A stretch of DNA of 64,000 bases from Baylisascaris procyonis (lineage: Eukaryota; Nematoda; Chromadorea; Rhabditida; Ascarididae): positions 1,240,001 to 1,304,000 of the forward strand of contig JAZARR010000231.1 of the NCBI GenBank assembly GCA_037389465.1, read 5' to 3'. The notes beneath the pieces were generated by a model. The model was given only the letters and a program-made list of their open reading frames with translations. It searched no databases and was not told the DNA's origin. Positions within the stretch are counted from its first letter, which is position 1. Each line of letters begins with the position of its first letter. Of this stretch, positions 1 to 12,907 are shown in pieces. The position numbers were made by a program, and so were the translations under genes.

Positions 1-41
1 TTATTGTTTCATATCGCTTCAATGAATATTTAATGACTTAC

Positions 42-1084
42 AAGGTATTGTAGAACGATATGTGAGCGTAAAGCACCAGGAACACCAATAAGGAAGACAT
101 CTTGTTTGAGAGTATCTTTTTGCAGTAACCATTTCAAATGCGATAAAACACTGCTATTTGCCTCATTCACACCTATAACAACCATCATTATAACACATCC
201 CTATCCATACTCCCATTAAAGTAAAAACAATTACCCGACTATGGGGGATGCCCGGATGGGGAAGGGGATGATGGAAGGCCTATATAAATTTGAATGTCAA
301 AATAAAAATTTCAAAATTTCCTTAATGAATCTGAAAAATTTATTGTTTGCATGAAAAAAATTTCCAATTATAGAAAAAAGAAATTCAATGATCACTCCCC
401 TTCGTTCAGGCACAACACTATAACCATATTGTTCTACGCAATGCGTGCGAAATGCTTCAAATATCAAACGAGCGATTATGATGAGCAATGCATAAAAACA
501 AAATGCAACGTTGCATTTTGCAATTGCATTGCATTTCATTTCAATATGCACTCATATGAAGCTGCTTAGAGATACAAATAACTTTACTACTCATAGATGC
601 ATAAAAATTATCGAAAGTTTCGAAAAAATTTGAAAGAATTCTTGAATTTTTCTAAAAGACATCGGTAAAATGTACTACACTATTTTATCCACCTTAAATG
701 CATATAAGTCGATCTCAATGGATAGATCCCGCTAGATGAGTGAAGCTAAACATTTGCACCCATGAGAAGGGAATGGGGAAAAATAGAGGAAGGAAGAGAG
801 GAGTGGAAAAGGGCAACACCACCATCAATGAAAACAACTGCACAAGCTTCAATGACTCAAATAATGAAAGCTGGAAAATCCCATCCTTTCGTTTGTTTAA
901 ACATTCACTCACATCAGCAGCTGTCAGCTGCAGAATACACAAAAAAGTAAAGCAAACATTCATGAAATAAAAAAAGTGAAAAGTTACTTACCAAATCCAA
1001 TAGGTACTAAATGAGGGCTTTTAGGTTTACGAATACTTGCTCGTACATTGCCTATTTTCACATATTTCAATGCTTCGGTACTAT
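42..1084 (-). CDS. vwa-8: VWA8-type mitochondrial AAA+ ATPase, two N-terminal exons (partial gene)
   Basis: Two minus-strand exons are visible: 1084-992 (acceptor TTTGTAG, donor GTAAGT) and 172-42 (acceptor TTATAG, donor GTAAGT). They join in phase through a split glycine codon. The first reads STEALKYVKIGNVRASI and ends LVPIGFG; the second contains HLKWLLQKDTLKQDVFLIG then VPGALRSHIVLQYL. This matches the region before and across the first, degenerate Walker A loop of VWA8 (vertebrate form LRWIMQKDLLGQDVFLIG-PPGPLRR). VWA8 is a large (about 1,900 residues) mitochondrial matrix ATPase with midasin-like AAA+ modules and a C-terminal von Willebrand A domain. Only about 74 residues are here; the rest lies left of base 1. 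The first exon, which should carry a mitochondrial targeting leader and end one base into a codon, was not found upstream. The symbol is by family only. Confidence 0.85.
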
Positions 1085-1724
1085 CTACAAATAATAACAG
1101 TTAAAAATTCGTGCTAAAAACAACTTGCGAAAACTGTAGCTTATAAAAAACTTCAATTCGGAAATGTTCTTCACTGCAAAAATAATATTTTATTCATCTC
1201 AGCTATATGTTAAATTGCAGCCGTTGCCACTTCCGTCTGCCAGAGAAATCACCTTTGCTAGTTTTCAATAAGTAGCAAAAAAATGCAAAATATTCTAATC
1301 GATGCAGTTGTTCTCATAAATATTCGTTCTTCTATAATTCGACTGTTTTATGCAAATTTTTTAGCCAATTTGAAGGCCTATAACTTTTTTTGCGATTATT
1401 TATAAATATGAAACATTGCATGAGAGATGATGCGTAACACATAGCCAACAAATTTCAGAATTCTAATTTCAAGAGATTTTGAGTTCAAACTAGTGGAGAG
1501 AAGGAGAGAAAAAAATTAAAGGGTTTTTATGTTGTAGTCACTATGTTATTGCATAACTCAAAGGTGGAAAAATTGCCTTCAGAAAAGAATAAAGTAAATA
1601 AAATTGGATGTGGTGGCTAGCAGGAATTATGTTCGTCAGACGCGATCTAATCTACGACTCCTCGTTTCCCATAGAGATATTCTACCTTCGCTTAGAACAA
1701 CCAGCCGAAAAGCCCAAAAGAAAT

Positions 1725-1778
1725 GACCTCATGTCCTCGGGTTTCATTTGCGGATATGGGACCCGAAGACCTGAGGTC
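1725..1778. other. Hairpin with 21-nt arms followed by a T run
   Basis: The left arm 1725-1745 (GACCTCATGTCCTCGGGTTTC) and right arm 1758-1778 are complementary at 17 of 21 positions, with two further G-U pairs and two mismatches as plus-strand RNA. The loop is 12 nt. A run of seven or more T begins about 8 nt after the right arm. The stem is GC-rich against an AT-rich background. It could be a small-RNA precursor, a decayed Pol III unit or a foldback element; no family was recognised. Confidence 0.45.
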
Positions 1779-4700
1779 CTTGCTTTTTTTCACTGGTCAT
1801 TAAATAAAATCATTGCTGGAAAATCAGCTAAACTTAAGACGAGAATCTTATGAGTATTCAAATCTTATGATTGTTATTCAAATCGACGGCAACTGTAAGT
1901 GTCAAATTTACGAAGAAGGCAGATATAAGTATTTTAAACAATTAAACAATCGAGCTTAATATGCAAATTTCTCAATAAATCTTCAACCTGAATTTTGCTA
2001 CAATAGTGCAAAAATGTTTTTAAAAAATATTAACACATTTTATATGGGAGAAACTTCTATCTCAATTATTATATATTAAAAGGAAATAAAATTTCAAGAA
2101 TTCTATTACAAGAGGTTTCATTTGAAAAGGAATTAATAAAATACGAGGGATCTTACATCTGCGATAGTGATTGGTTGCTAGAATTCGTAATACAATACAT
2201 CGTATCATGAGGCATTCAATAATTAATGCCTGAAAATAAGTGATAAATCCAACCATTGAGCATTCGATTCTATTCATTAACGCATCAAATAAGATATAAG
2301 AAAATAATGCAAATAAGCAGTTTATTCAATTATCCCTTTGAAATGAAAACTGAAAAATTACAAATATACAGGAATTGGTACTCGAATGAATTTATTTTTA
2401 GTCCCCTGCCTTAAAAAATTAAATTTAAAAAAAAAGGACAATTGTATCGCTATCTGTCTTATGAATGTATGCCGAATGGATCATTTAAAGTTCGATAGAC
2501 TATTTATTCGATGATTTATAAATGTTTAAAAATCAGTGAAATATTTCTTTAATCGAAACGCTGCAAACTAGATAATGATCACTGAAATATTCCCTCATTT
2601 CATACAAATGGCGTATACCTTCCGTTCAACGAAACATCCGTCGGTGATTTAGCAAGTCGAATCACCCCATCAACAACAAACCACAAGCAAGCAATACAGC
2701 GTTACCACCTTCAGTACACTAGAGACCTCATCCGAATTCCTCTCCTCCTCTCCCAGCTTAGTGGACACAAATAAGAAATTTATACTGGTTACACACAATT
2801 CTAGGAACCACTTCTTTAAGGTCCATCTATCAAGCAGTGAAATATTCTTTAAGGTCCGTCCACCAGGCAGTACATACACGATGGGTCAAGAGTTCTGAAA
2901 GAGTTTGTTCAAAAATGGAATTCAACACCTTCTCGAGGAATTCCCAAGTCCCTCTACCTTCAAGCTCTTCATTAAAATCTAAGAACTATGGTTCCTAAGC
3001 TGGAGCCATTGTTAAAAACAACCTGAATAGTCTTTCTGGCCTGATGAAGCAGTAGACCACTTTTCAACAAATCAATTACGATGTTATTGGAAGCTTATCC
3101 TCGATCAAGCTAATTGAAACAAGAGACGATACTTCTTGAAGAAGAAAGCAATAATATTCACTTATTTTAAGATGTGATACTTTGCAAATGATTTCAACGA
3201 TTTCAATATTTAATTCAAAATAAACGAATGAATTTGCATGTCGAATGCATTTAAAAATACAATCAACAGAGATTCGACGATATTCATGAGATTTAAGCAA
3301 TAATAATCTCAGTTGAATGAATGCATCGATGCAGCTAATAATACAAATACCGACTGAAGCACAATTCTATCATCAATCAAAAAAAAGAGATGAATAAGCA
3401 TTGTATCATATACATTATTCAAGCATTAATTAATCGACGATTGCTTTTACTAAATCGGTGACCATTCGTCGATTTATCGAGATCGTTACAAACTTTATTC
3501 TCGTTGCGATTGTTAAAAGAAATTATTTTTGAATGCATAAAAATTTTAATTCTAATATGCATCCTTCTCATTAAAATATTTGAGCAATAAATCTCTCATT
3601 ATCTAAAAAAATACATCAAATCTGAAATGATTATATTTGAAAGCATTTGTAAATTCTAAAATGATTTTTCTAAATCAGTAATAATCAATATTTTACATTT
3701 AACTTTAATATTTTCTGCTTCTTTCAAGCACTATTATCAATAAAATTTCAACGACAAAAAATCATTAATGATGAACTTTAACTATAATAAGAGTACTTGT
3801 AACGATCGCGATTAACAGCCTTATGCTATTTTCTTCTAAAAAACTAATTTAAGCACCCAATTACTTACTATTACAAAATAAACCTATAAAATTCAACAAA
3901 CTGTTTCCTATCATATTTGAGCTCATCAATAAAATAGCCTTAATGAGTATAAAGAAGGATGAAAAGAATAAATTAAAACTTTTAATCAAAGAAGAGTGCA
4001 GCATAAATGAGCTATGATAACCTATCAGATGCATTTTCTTGAACGGCATAAGTGCACTCTTTCTTAGTCCATACTGCAAATGATACCCCATATCGTTCAC
4101 GTGCATCCACACAACTGCCACTCAATTCTTTCTAGAAACTTCAACTCATCGTTAACTAATCGCTGACGCGAACAATCATCTTCTCGAGAAATCAATGAAT
4201 AACCTCAGGCTAAGCGATGAAATCGATCCCGCTTATACAAACAACTATGCAAATATAAGCAATCTTATCGGTGAATCAATATTACAAGCACACAACACTA
4301 AATTAGATTGTTCGAGAAGAAACTTCGAGTACTTCAAGAGTATGAGCAATAAAGACATAACAAACGACTGTAATCTATGAGAGACAAACATTCGCAACGA
4401 GAAAAGAAGTCGGAAAGAGAACAACAGAGTTGGGAAACAACACGAGATGAGCAGACAAAATGAACGCGCCAATTGTGCATTGAGAGTAACACAGTTGGCG
4501 ATTACTTCTAGCTGAATAAGATCCGAGAGAAGAAGGAAAAAGGAAGGAAGGAGAGGGAAAGAGGGAGGAAGGAGAGGGAGAGAGGGCGGGGGAAAGATGT
4601 CCAACGGTCACTTAATAGCCAATAAATTTCATCGAGCTAGCATAACAACTATATCTTAGGCACCACTCTTAACGCTTCTTATACGACCATGGGGAATGAT

Positions 4701-4856
4701 TTTAACCGCTTCCGTTTTAGTTTACACCTCCAAATCGAATAAAGATGAGGAAGTAATATTTGGTATTATAAAATTTGACAGCAATAAGTCGCAAATTAGA
4801 GTTGACTTTTTATCGAAATTATTACACTCTAATGTAAAGTAACACTAGCATAGAAT

Positions 4857-4931
4857 TTGAAAGTTATTGCTACTCGTTTTTAAAAAATTTGAAAGTTATT
4901 GCCACCTGTTTTTAAAAATTTTAAAAACAGG
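4857..4931. repeat. 32-bp tandem duplication capped by a perfect inverted repeat
   Basis: Two near-identical copies (starting TTGAAAGTTATTGC at 4857 and 4889) lie in tandem. The second copy has changed from CTCGT to CCTGT, and its end forms a perfect hairpin at 4905-4931: 13-nt arms CCTGTTTTTAAAA and TTTTAAAAACAGG around a single A. This is typical of replication slippage; no function is implied. Confidence 0.7.
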
Positions 4932-5579
4932 ACAAGTTTTCTATCATTTACAGGTAGATATTAAAGGAAGTTCAAATGAAGAATGTCAGATATGCTATGC
5001 TACATTAAACATTGGAATACACTTTACTTAATGCGATAAGAATTATGCTTTCTCAAATGTTCCTTTATTGTATCGCCGAAGATTTCATCCTTCTACTCTT
5101 ACTTTCCTCCTCCTCCCCCCCCCCCCCCCGACCTCTTTCAAAAGGTCAACGGAAGAGAAGAAAACATCGGTCATAACAGGAAAAATGAAACAATATTCAA
5201 TCAAAAAAAGGAAAGCGGAACAATGCTATCAACAGGTGACCGGCATTTCGAATTGTCAACCCGCAAATCAACAAAGAAAAGCCTTCGTTTCACAAGTCAC
5301 AACTCATAAATAATCACTACAAGCAAAATACAACACACTGAAAATGGCGACAACAACGAATGCCCACTAAACGCTATGCATAAAGCGCTAATTGCACACT
5401 CCCGAATTAATGTTCATCTGAAACGTTTGTAGTGCATCTAAAAGAAATAAACTTATTTCGTTTTTTTTTTTCAATCAGCAATTTCTTTATATTTACTATT
5501 TCAAAAGAAATGTTACGTGGAGACACAGGCATGGCTCAAATATGAACCGCGCAAGGAAGTTTTTTGAAGAATATTGTGT

Positions 5580-7726
5580 TCATTTGAAGCCTCTTTTGAA
5601 GAGAATTGCAAACAGAAGCCCTGCAGTGGTGACCAATGAAAGCCATAGGAACGATTCGCGTGTTTTCCTCCTTTCGTTCTCATCTTCTAATTGATAAAGT
5701 CGAGTCGATAAACGTCCCAATTGCTTACGCATCTTTTTCAACTCTCGTAATGGGTTCTCCTCGACCGCAATCGAAGCCGCCGACATGCTCTCGTCCTGAA
5801 AGAAAAAGAACTCAAACGAGGTTCTTCCGTATTGCCGCACCAACAAAAGGGGTGAAGAAAGAAATCGTGAATTCTTATTTCACCTTCTCTCACAATCTAT
5901 GCGGAAATAAAACTTCTAAAATTCACGGAATTTCGTTGAAGACATTTTTAAATCGCAAAAAAATGAAAAAGGTTCCCTCATTTTATCTCTGCCAATAGAA
6001 CTCTTGTTTTTCCCTTAAAACCTTAAGCTTTCAATATGCGTGTATGTCACGCCTATTAAAATCGGCAAATCAAGCAATAACTTCCTGGCAGAGAGTATCA
6101 ATCTAAAAGAAATAAAAAGTTCGCATCAATGATTTATTTAATTAAATTTATTTGAATAATAAACTTAGATATTTCTTTTTTAGCTGTTCTGTAATCACCC
6201 TAACAATCAATCAACATAAGAGCCCACAAACAAGAAATTTGACAATAATGACTCGCAGCAGATAATTAAGACTATTTTTCATCGCATAAAAAATAACGCA
6301 CATAGAATTTTATGAAAATCCATGGTGAATTTAATGGTGTTATGAACGAAGATATCCTAATACTCTTCACTTGTCTTATCGAAAATATCAGAACACCTTA
6401 GATGCAAACTGAGATGCAATTATTTCTTTAGCTAAGAATATCGGATGGGATAAACGAAGAATGCATTAATCCAACATATTGAATTCGAACATAAGATCGT
6501 CTCGTTTTAATGATCTCTAAAAATTGAATCAAACAGGTTTCTAAGAGCTAAATGGAATATAAAGCTAATTGATTTTTTTAAAAATTGAAGCCTAACCGGC
6601 ATAAAATTTGCATGTGTTTCAATATTGATAAAGGACAAATAAATAAACCTTTTTTCCATGCATCATGAGTACATTCATTTCTAGAAGTTGTGAATCTATA
6701 AGCACATGGGCTTTAAAAGCCCGAAATAATACTGTAATTCTTTTCTTCATATAGAACAAAGCGCAACATCGAAAATATTTGACAGCAAACATATATCAAT
6801 GGACAATCCTTACCCATATATGTTCCTCTAACAAATCTATTTACAATCGAACCCCAAAGAAACAAATAATTAAAATCCTTGCTGTACCTGAGGCTGAGTG
6901 ACAGTGTTAGCCGGCAATTCATCTGAGATTTCCGGGAATGTTGCCTTATCGAGCGTCAATGTGTCGGGAGGAGACGATAACTCCTTAAAATATTTTTGAT
7001 TCATCGACGAAGTGACTTATTAGGCTCAGATAACTGCCCGAATCAGAAAAAAACTCTTGCCCAAATCTAAAATGTTTTAATTATTTGTAAATCGTACTGC
7101 TTTTGTACTTGCTATTCTTTTCTTGTTCTCAATTTCTACTTTACCTTCCCAAATTCCTCTAGAGACCCCTTCCATCACGACCCGGAAGTCTTTGCAAATC
7201 CGGATGGCGCACATTTCTCGAAAATGCTGCGCAGGTAAGGAGCTGTTTACGTGAGTTGCTACTTCCTCAACAACAGGAATTAGTGATTAGAAAATCCTTT
7301 ATTGGATGATGTGAAACCAGCCCTCACCCTTAATCGATTAATGGCTTTTATTAACGCCAACCTCTAGCTATTTTATGCTCTCTAAACGCATCAACCAGCT
7401 CATTCACGATAAACGCCATCCATAACGTCATCTCAGAAACTAACTAAATTATTAAATACTCTCCGAATAAACAATTAAATTGGCATCAAATCTACCTGTG
7501 CCGGATAATTGGAAACAAAGCGGTCAGTTAAAACTTCAGTGGGAATTGCGCGATCGGCCATTACGCGATCACCACCGGCTACGAGTATTCGATCAGGTAC
7601 GTTCATTTTATACGCAAGACTAGTTGCATTATCGAAATGAGGACGTGTCGCACGACTGAAATCGCCACTCGAATCACCCACTACCGTTATATGATGCGGT
7701 ACATGCATCATCTTAAATAATAGCAT
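5580..7726 (-). CDS. Mitochondrial fission factor (MFF) homologue
   Basis: Three phase-0 exons: 7726 or 7711 to 7496, 6983-6888 and 5795-5580 (stop at 5582-5580). If ATG 7726 is the start, the product is 180 residues. Exon 1 holds two copies of the MFF core motif, MMHVPHHITVVGD and MNVPDRILVAGGD (form MxVPxxIxVxG). Exon 2 reads ELSSPPDTLTLDKATFPEI. Exon 3 holds a coiled coil (PLRELKKMRKQLGRLSTRL then YQLEDENERR), an 18-residue membrane helix (FLWLSLVTTAGLLFAILF) and a short basic tail KRGFK. That is the tail-anchored outer-membrane topology of MFF, the receptor that recruits dynamin-related DRP1 for mitochondrial and peroxisomal fission. Vertebrate MFF has a short acidic/aromatic segment before the first motif; it is missing, so either a 5' exon was not found (an acceptor TTTAAG lies just before 7711) or the protein is N-terminally short. 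C. elegans has two MFF genes; I cannot say which this matches. Confidence 0.85.
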
Positions 7727-10700
7727 CTTTTAGTGCTTTATTATAACAAATGAATCGAGTTCACGATGAGGCAACACATAAGTCAAATATATTTATACGT
7801 TCTCATAATTTCGTTCAGTGATATTTTTGAGATAGCCTGCGTTTCAAGTAAACTTAAAAAAATCTCGATGAGTGGTCAATCATTTTTTGAGTTGACGATA
7901 TCTGTTTCGTAATATCCACAAAACGGATATCCGAATAACGATCTATCAGGCGAACGATTAAACTCGATCGCAATTCTAATTGCAACCTGAATCTTGATCG
8001 AATTTGATCCATACGATTATGATTAGAAATTAGTATTTTCACAATTTTCCAGCAAAATCAGAAAGGTGAACCAGAGTAAAGCGCTAATCTTGACGGTAAA
8101 ATGACGATGAGATTCTTTTGAGCCCGAATAAAAATGTTACACATTTTTAGTAGAACTGGCCAATGAAACCTTTCATTAACTCAGATTATTTATTGCCATT
8201 GTATTCCCACCCTATCCCAAATGAACAAACCAGCACAATAAAAAATAGCAGCAACTGCCTAACTTTAAGAAAAACAGAAGTGCCTAACTTTTTAAAATTT
8301 TTTAATGAAATCTAAGCAGTGTTAAGGATGAAGATGGCGATAAATTCGGCCAATTCAGATCCATACTTGACGGATGTGCTACATAGTGGCCGATACACGT
8401 ATGAATAAACACATAGTGAATGACAAAATAACGAAACGCAATGAACGATGAATCGAATCTTAGCGTCATCCAATATCATCAAATCATCGCTTTAGTGCTG
8501 CATTTTTCGGAGCGCTGCATTCTATCGTAATAACACATTCGTGGCAGGATTTCAAAGAAGCAAAAATAGCGAAATATTATATACACTATGATATCCATCC
8601 TAAATTTGTATTTTCTTATTGGTTTGTGAATGTTTTATTTGTAAATCTACATGTGATCCCTCATATAGATAACTGAAAACATCAAAGATCTACCTCGATC
8701 AGGCAATGTCGACTGTAATCTATACGAACTCATCGACGCTCTCATGGAATGATTCGAATCTCTTGATCTTATATAGATTCAGCGCATAATTGTATTTCTT
8801 CCATTTCACATGTGAATTTAAAGTATTGAGTTATACTTTTAATAATACTGGATATAGTGGCGTGTTAAACAAAATGGCACAATATGTGCTTTTTATATTT
8901 CACTTATTTGAGGGAACAATTGCGATAAGTTACCAGAAATGAAAAAAAAAAGCGAAACAATGGTTTTATATTTGACTGCATTCGATTGCCAACAGAAATT
9001 TTTTCAAAAAATTCATAATTTCTGTGTAAAATAAGTCCGATTTATGAGTGCTTCTGATAGAGTTTTCAATGCTCTTTTAAATACAATTAGCTTCGAATCT
9101 CAAATCTCATTCCCATATGAAATGATATTAAATATGCCGTAATATTTTTATTATTGAACAACTAAGGCGGCTTTCTCGTTAATAATTCATGCCCGCTCTC
9201 TTTTATACGGCAAGTCCAAGCAATCTCATTTGCCTAATCTCGATATGAAGAATGATATGATAGTGTTATTATCACGCAATATCACCGAATACGAAGGCTT
9301 TCCTTATCACTCTAACAACTTTTACAAGCATACTGATAAACATGATAACATCTTTGAATTGCTTCACAAGTCGAGTATATTTAGCAATTTTGAAGCAAAT
9401 AGAACGAGAAATATTAAAGAAACGACATGTCTTCAAGCCATGTTTCGAGTCGAAATATCATCATATATCCACCTTAACAGCTAAATACTCCCTCTCTCTC
9501 TCAAAAAAAAAATAAAAATAAATAAAAAATAAATATAAGCTCTTATGGAAGAAGAGTAGAATCGCCACGAACTAAAGGAACATCAACAATATTGTATCGG
9601 TTTATTGCATCGGTAGTAATATTCACGATCAACTTTAATCATCAAGCACAAAACTACATCGCCTAGAAATGACATTCATCTTAGTCGGTCTAATCACTCA
9701 ATGAATGCGATCGCATAGCATGACCTCTTATTTCATTTATTATCGGCAACGACTCCATGTTCGACGGTCGATCGTTGATTGCTGTGAAAAATTTATTCAG
9801 AATGCAGTTGGAGCTCAATAACTTCGTCTTCATATCAGCTCCGTTGAGTGCTCCACTAATGAACTTCCTACTACATTAAAACCACGCAATAAATTTTTTG
9901 TTGTCGAAATGTTTTCAAGTATGGAACAATAGCAGCTTGCATTTGTTATCCTGGAATCAAAAACGGACTCTGAAATACTTCAAACAGCCGTGAGTGAAAA
10001 AAAATGATACTTGGGAGCCTCAAATTCATGGAAAAATCGATGACCTTGAGAGGAGCAACCGAATCTTAAGCATCTTCTGAACAATATTTACTTAACATTT
10101 GAAACAATGCCTTGAACATCTAATCACTTCCTCTCAAAGGTCATCATCTTATAGAGATATCAATTCTCTTCTTGAAGCCATACGATATATGTGCCTCATC
10201 ATCATTCACGTTAAAAACCATGAGATGGGCACATAAATCTCAAAATGCATCACACATTGAATCTCTTAATATTTGACAATCCTTTAATAATAATTAATTA
10301 GGTATTAAAGTATTGATGACTTCTGATCATAAATAAACAGTGAAGCTTTATTAGAGAGTGCGAACGTTGCGGCACCAGTAGCGATCCTCACAATAATATT
10401 CGACAAACGAGACGATGAATGATTGTGCAAAAAAAAAGGAAACAATTCAACAAATCAGTAGATGAAAGAGCGGAAGACTTTAACGCCTCAATTAAACGCC
10501 AATAAATTAAACATCGACATGTCCGCATTCACATATCAAGACATTTTTCAACAATTATTCCAAAATATATTAAAAAAAATAAAACTTCAAAAAAAAAACC
10601 TAATGGTGCAACACTCACTTGCATATATAGTCGATAATATACGAAATGAGTGCACACAAATTGCCTTAACGTATTGATACGACAAGGCGACTAAATCGAC

Positions 10701-12907
10701 GAAATAAAGTGAAGGCATATTCAAACTGCTCTTTAGTATTCCCATCAGATGATCAATAAAAAAAAAATAAATAAATAGAACGAATCGGTTGTGCGCACAA
10801 ATCCAACGTTCAATTTTAAATGGGACATAATTCACGAGTGGTAAATTTAAATACATTTAATGTAAAGAAATTCAATCCCAATCTACATTTTTCATAAATC
10901 ATTTCAATATTTTCAGAGAATATTTTTCGCTGCAAAAAATTCACATAGGCACCAGGAACATTAAAAAAAAAAATCGATTAATAAATTCATTAATGCAAAT
11001 GAAATAAAATAACAAAATTAGCAAAAAAAAAGCTTTCCTCAGTAAGATTCACAAAATTCATCGAGCAAACATTTGTTAGCCTAGTTGTTGAACGAAGAAT
11101 TTCATCCACTAAAAAAAAATTTATGGGGAAAATTTTATATTTCAGTAAAATTAATCTTAAAATGTTACTTACAAAAAAAAAAGAAAGTCCTAATAAAGGT
11201 GAGATTAGAATTTTGCATTTGTTGCAACTTTACTTCTCATATATTTTTCAATACAGTTACTATGACTAAGAAAGATTCTATCTGTAATGTTGTAAAAAAT
11301 TATTGGTAAGTAAACATTTTTTTTTTTTCAATAAACATAAACGATGAGCTCTATTAAACAAAAACAAAAACAAGGAATAAACCCCAATATTTATCAGTGA
11401 ATAAAAAATCACCACAGAATAATTCAATGTGCACTCATCAATTACACAATGCTTTACTTCAGAAGAGATGGTGACCACAACGTCTTGCAAAATTAAAAGC
11501 AAAAAATTCCACAAAAAAATGTTTGTAGTGCACTTGGGACAACATTAATTTCAAATACCCTTCAGAAGGGAACCCTCAGTCAACAAAGTGATTTCGCAAC
11601 CGAACTACTTCCAAAATGGAAAAGCACATCCCGCGTTTTATCAATTTTTGCCTATTAAAAAGCAACCGATCGCAAAAATGATCTAAAAATAATCACACAA
11701 CAAAGTTTGATCGAACCTTCATAATACGAGTTGATGAGGGAAAATTCATTCGACTAGAGTAGAGATTAGGATGCAGATTTATAGTGATCAAATTCTGTGG
11801 TTGTGGCTTTTTCTCGCTACACCCCGAGCATCTAGGAAAGCCATCAATAAAGCGCACAATAAACACATGTCAATTGGTACAGATCACTATGTTTTCACAG
11901 CTATGCAACACACCTACATAGATCATCCACGATGCAGTGTCAAAACATCACATTCCATCGCCCCCTCCCCTGCACATAAGCATTTTTGTAGTATTCAACC
12001 ATCACACCTCATATCGACTTAATAACACTGCTAGAAAATGAAACCACAAAGCTTTGCGGAAATTTCATATTGTGGTGTGGTAGGGATTCATAAGAAGGAG
12101 CGCACTACATCTACCACATCAACCTATATCTATATCAAGAATCAACTCATTTATGCTTCCCCCTTCTTGCTTAGCATAAGAAACATGTCGTAGGCTGTCT
12201 TCTCGAGCTCTAAACTGCATTCCACCACAAAGAATAACGATGCTCTATCGTTAACAAACGGTCATCTACAATATAAACGCCTCCTTCTACAATCATATGC
12301 GCACAATAATGACATGTCGCCGGCAAAAAGCATTGCTTTTATAAATGAGTAAATTTCTTTCAATGGGATGCTTCGCCGTGTTTCATGTCACCTGTCGCAA
12401 TCCTCCTTCCACCACCTCTTTTCCCTCATCCCCTTTGGAGTGCTTAAGTATCACAATCAAACCTTCGAGTTTTCTTGAAATCTCTAGCCCGGAACACATT
12501 AGTACCCCCTTTCCCCTCTATCATTTTTCAATTACGACTCATACACATAGAAATCACTCATCGCTCAACTCCAAACGCAGAAACGTGCACTAAAGATTTG
12601 CTATTAGCATCCTACTTACGTTTTTAATAGTTAACAAAAAGACCGTTTTCAGCATTTCATATGCTCAAAGATGAGTATCTAAAATACGATCGAGTGAATG
12701 GCGAAGGTATTGCGGATCATATCCATGACCTCCATTACCTCAACATTATGAGAGCAGAAACTATTGCGAAGCACACCTCAAAAGATTCGATTACCGGGTG
12801 AGGGGAATAGCACGCAAAAAAAAAACAATACAACAACCGAACAATAAACACACCGTTTATGGACATGAGATATGAAGAAGAGAGTCGCACGTTGACGATG
12901 TTGGCCA
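7727..12907. other. Intergenic stretch between MFF and the kinase 3' end
   Basis: No gene was recognised on either strand. The sequence is AT-rich with many poly-A runs and no open frame having splice borders or known motifs. It lies upstream of the minus-strand MFF gene, so its promoter and any missing 5' exon should be here, most likely next to 7.7 kb. The 3' untranslated region of the kinase lies just below 12908; I saw no clear AATAAA signal close to the stop. Confidence 0.5.

Larger units (their letters stand above)
1085..5579. other. Gene-poor stretch between the VWA8 exons and the MFF gene
   Basis: No exon can be supported here. It probably contains the missing first exon and first intron of the VWA8 gene and the 3' flank of the MFF gene. 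Contents noted: a strong hairpin at 1725-1778, a 32-bp duplication ending in a perfect hairpin at 4857-4931, a purine-rich GA tract around 4525-4595, and a run of C at about 5117-5130. Short open frames here lack splice sites or recognisable motifs. Confidence 0.6.
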
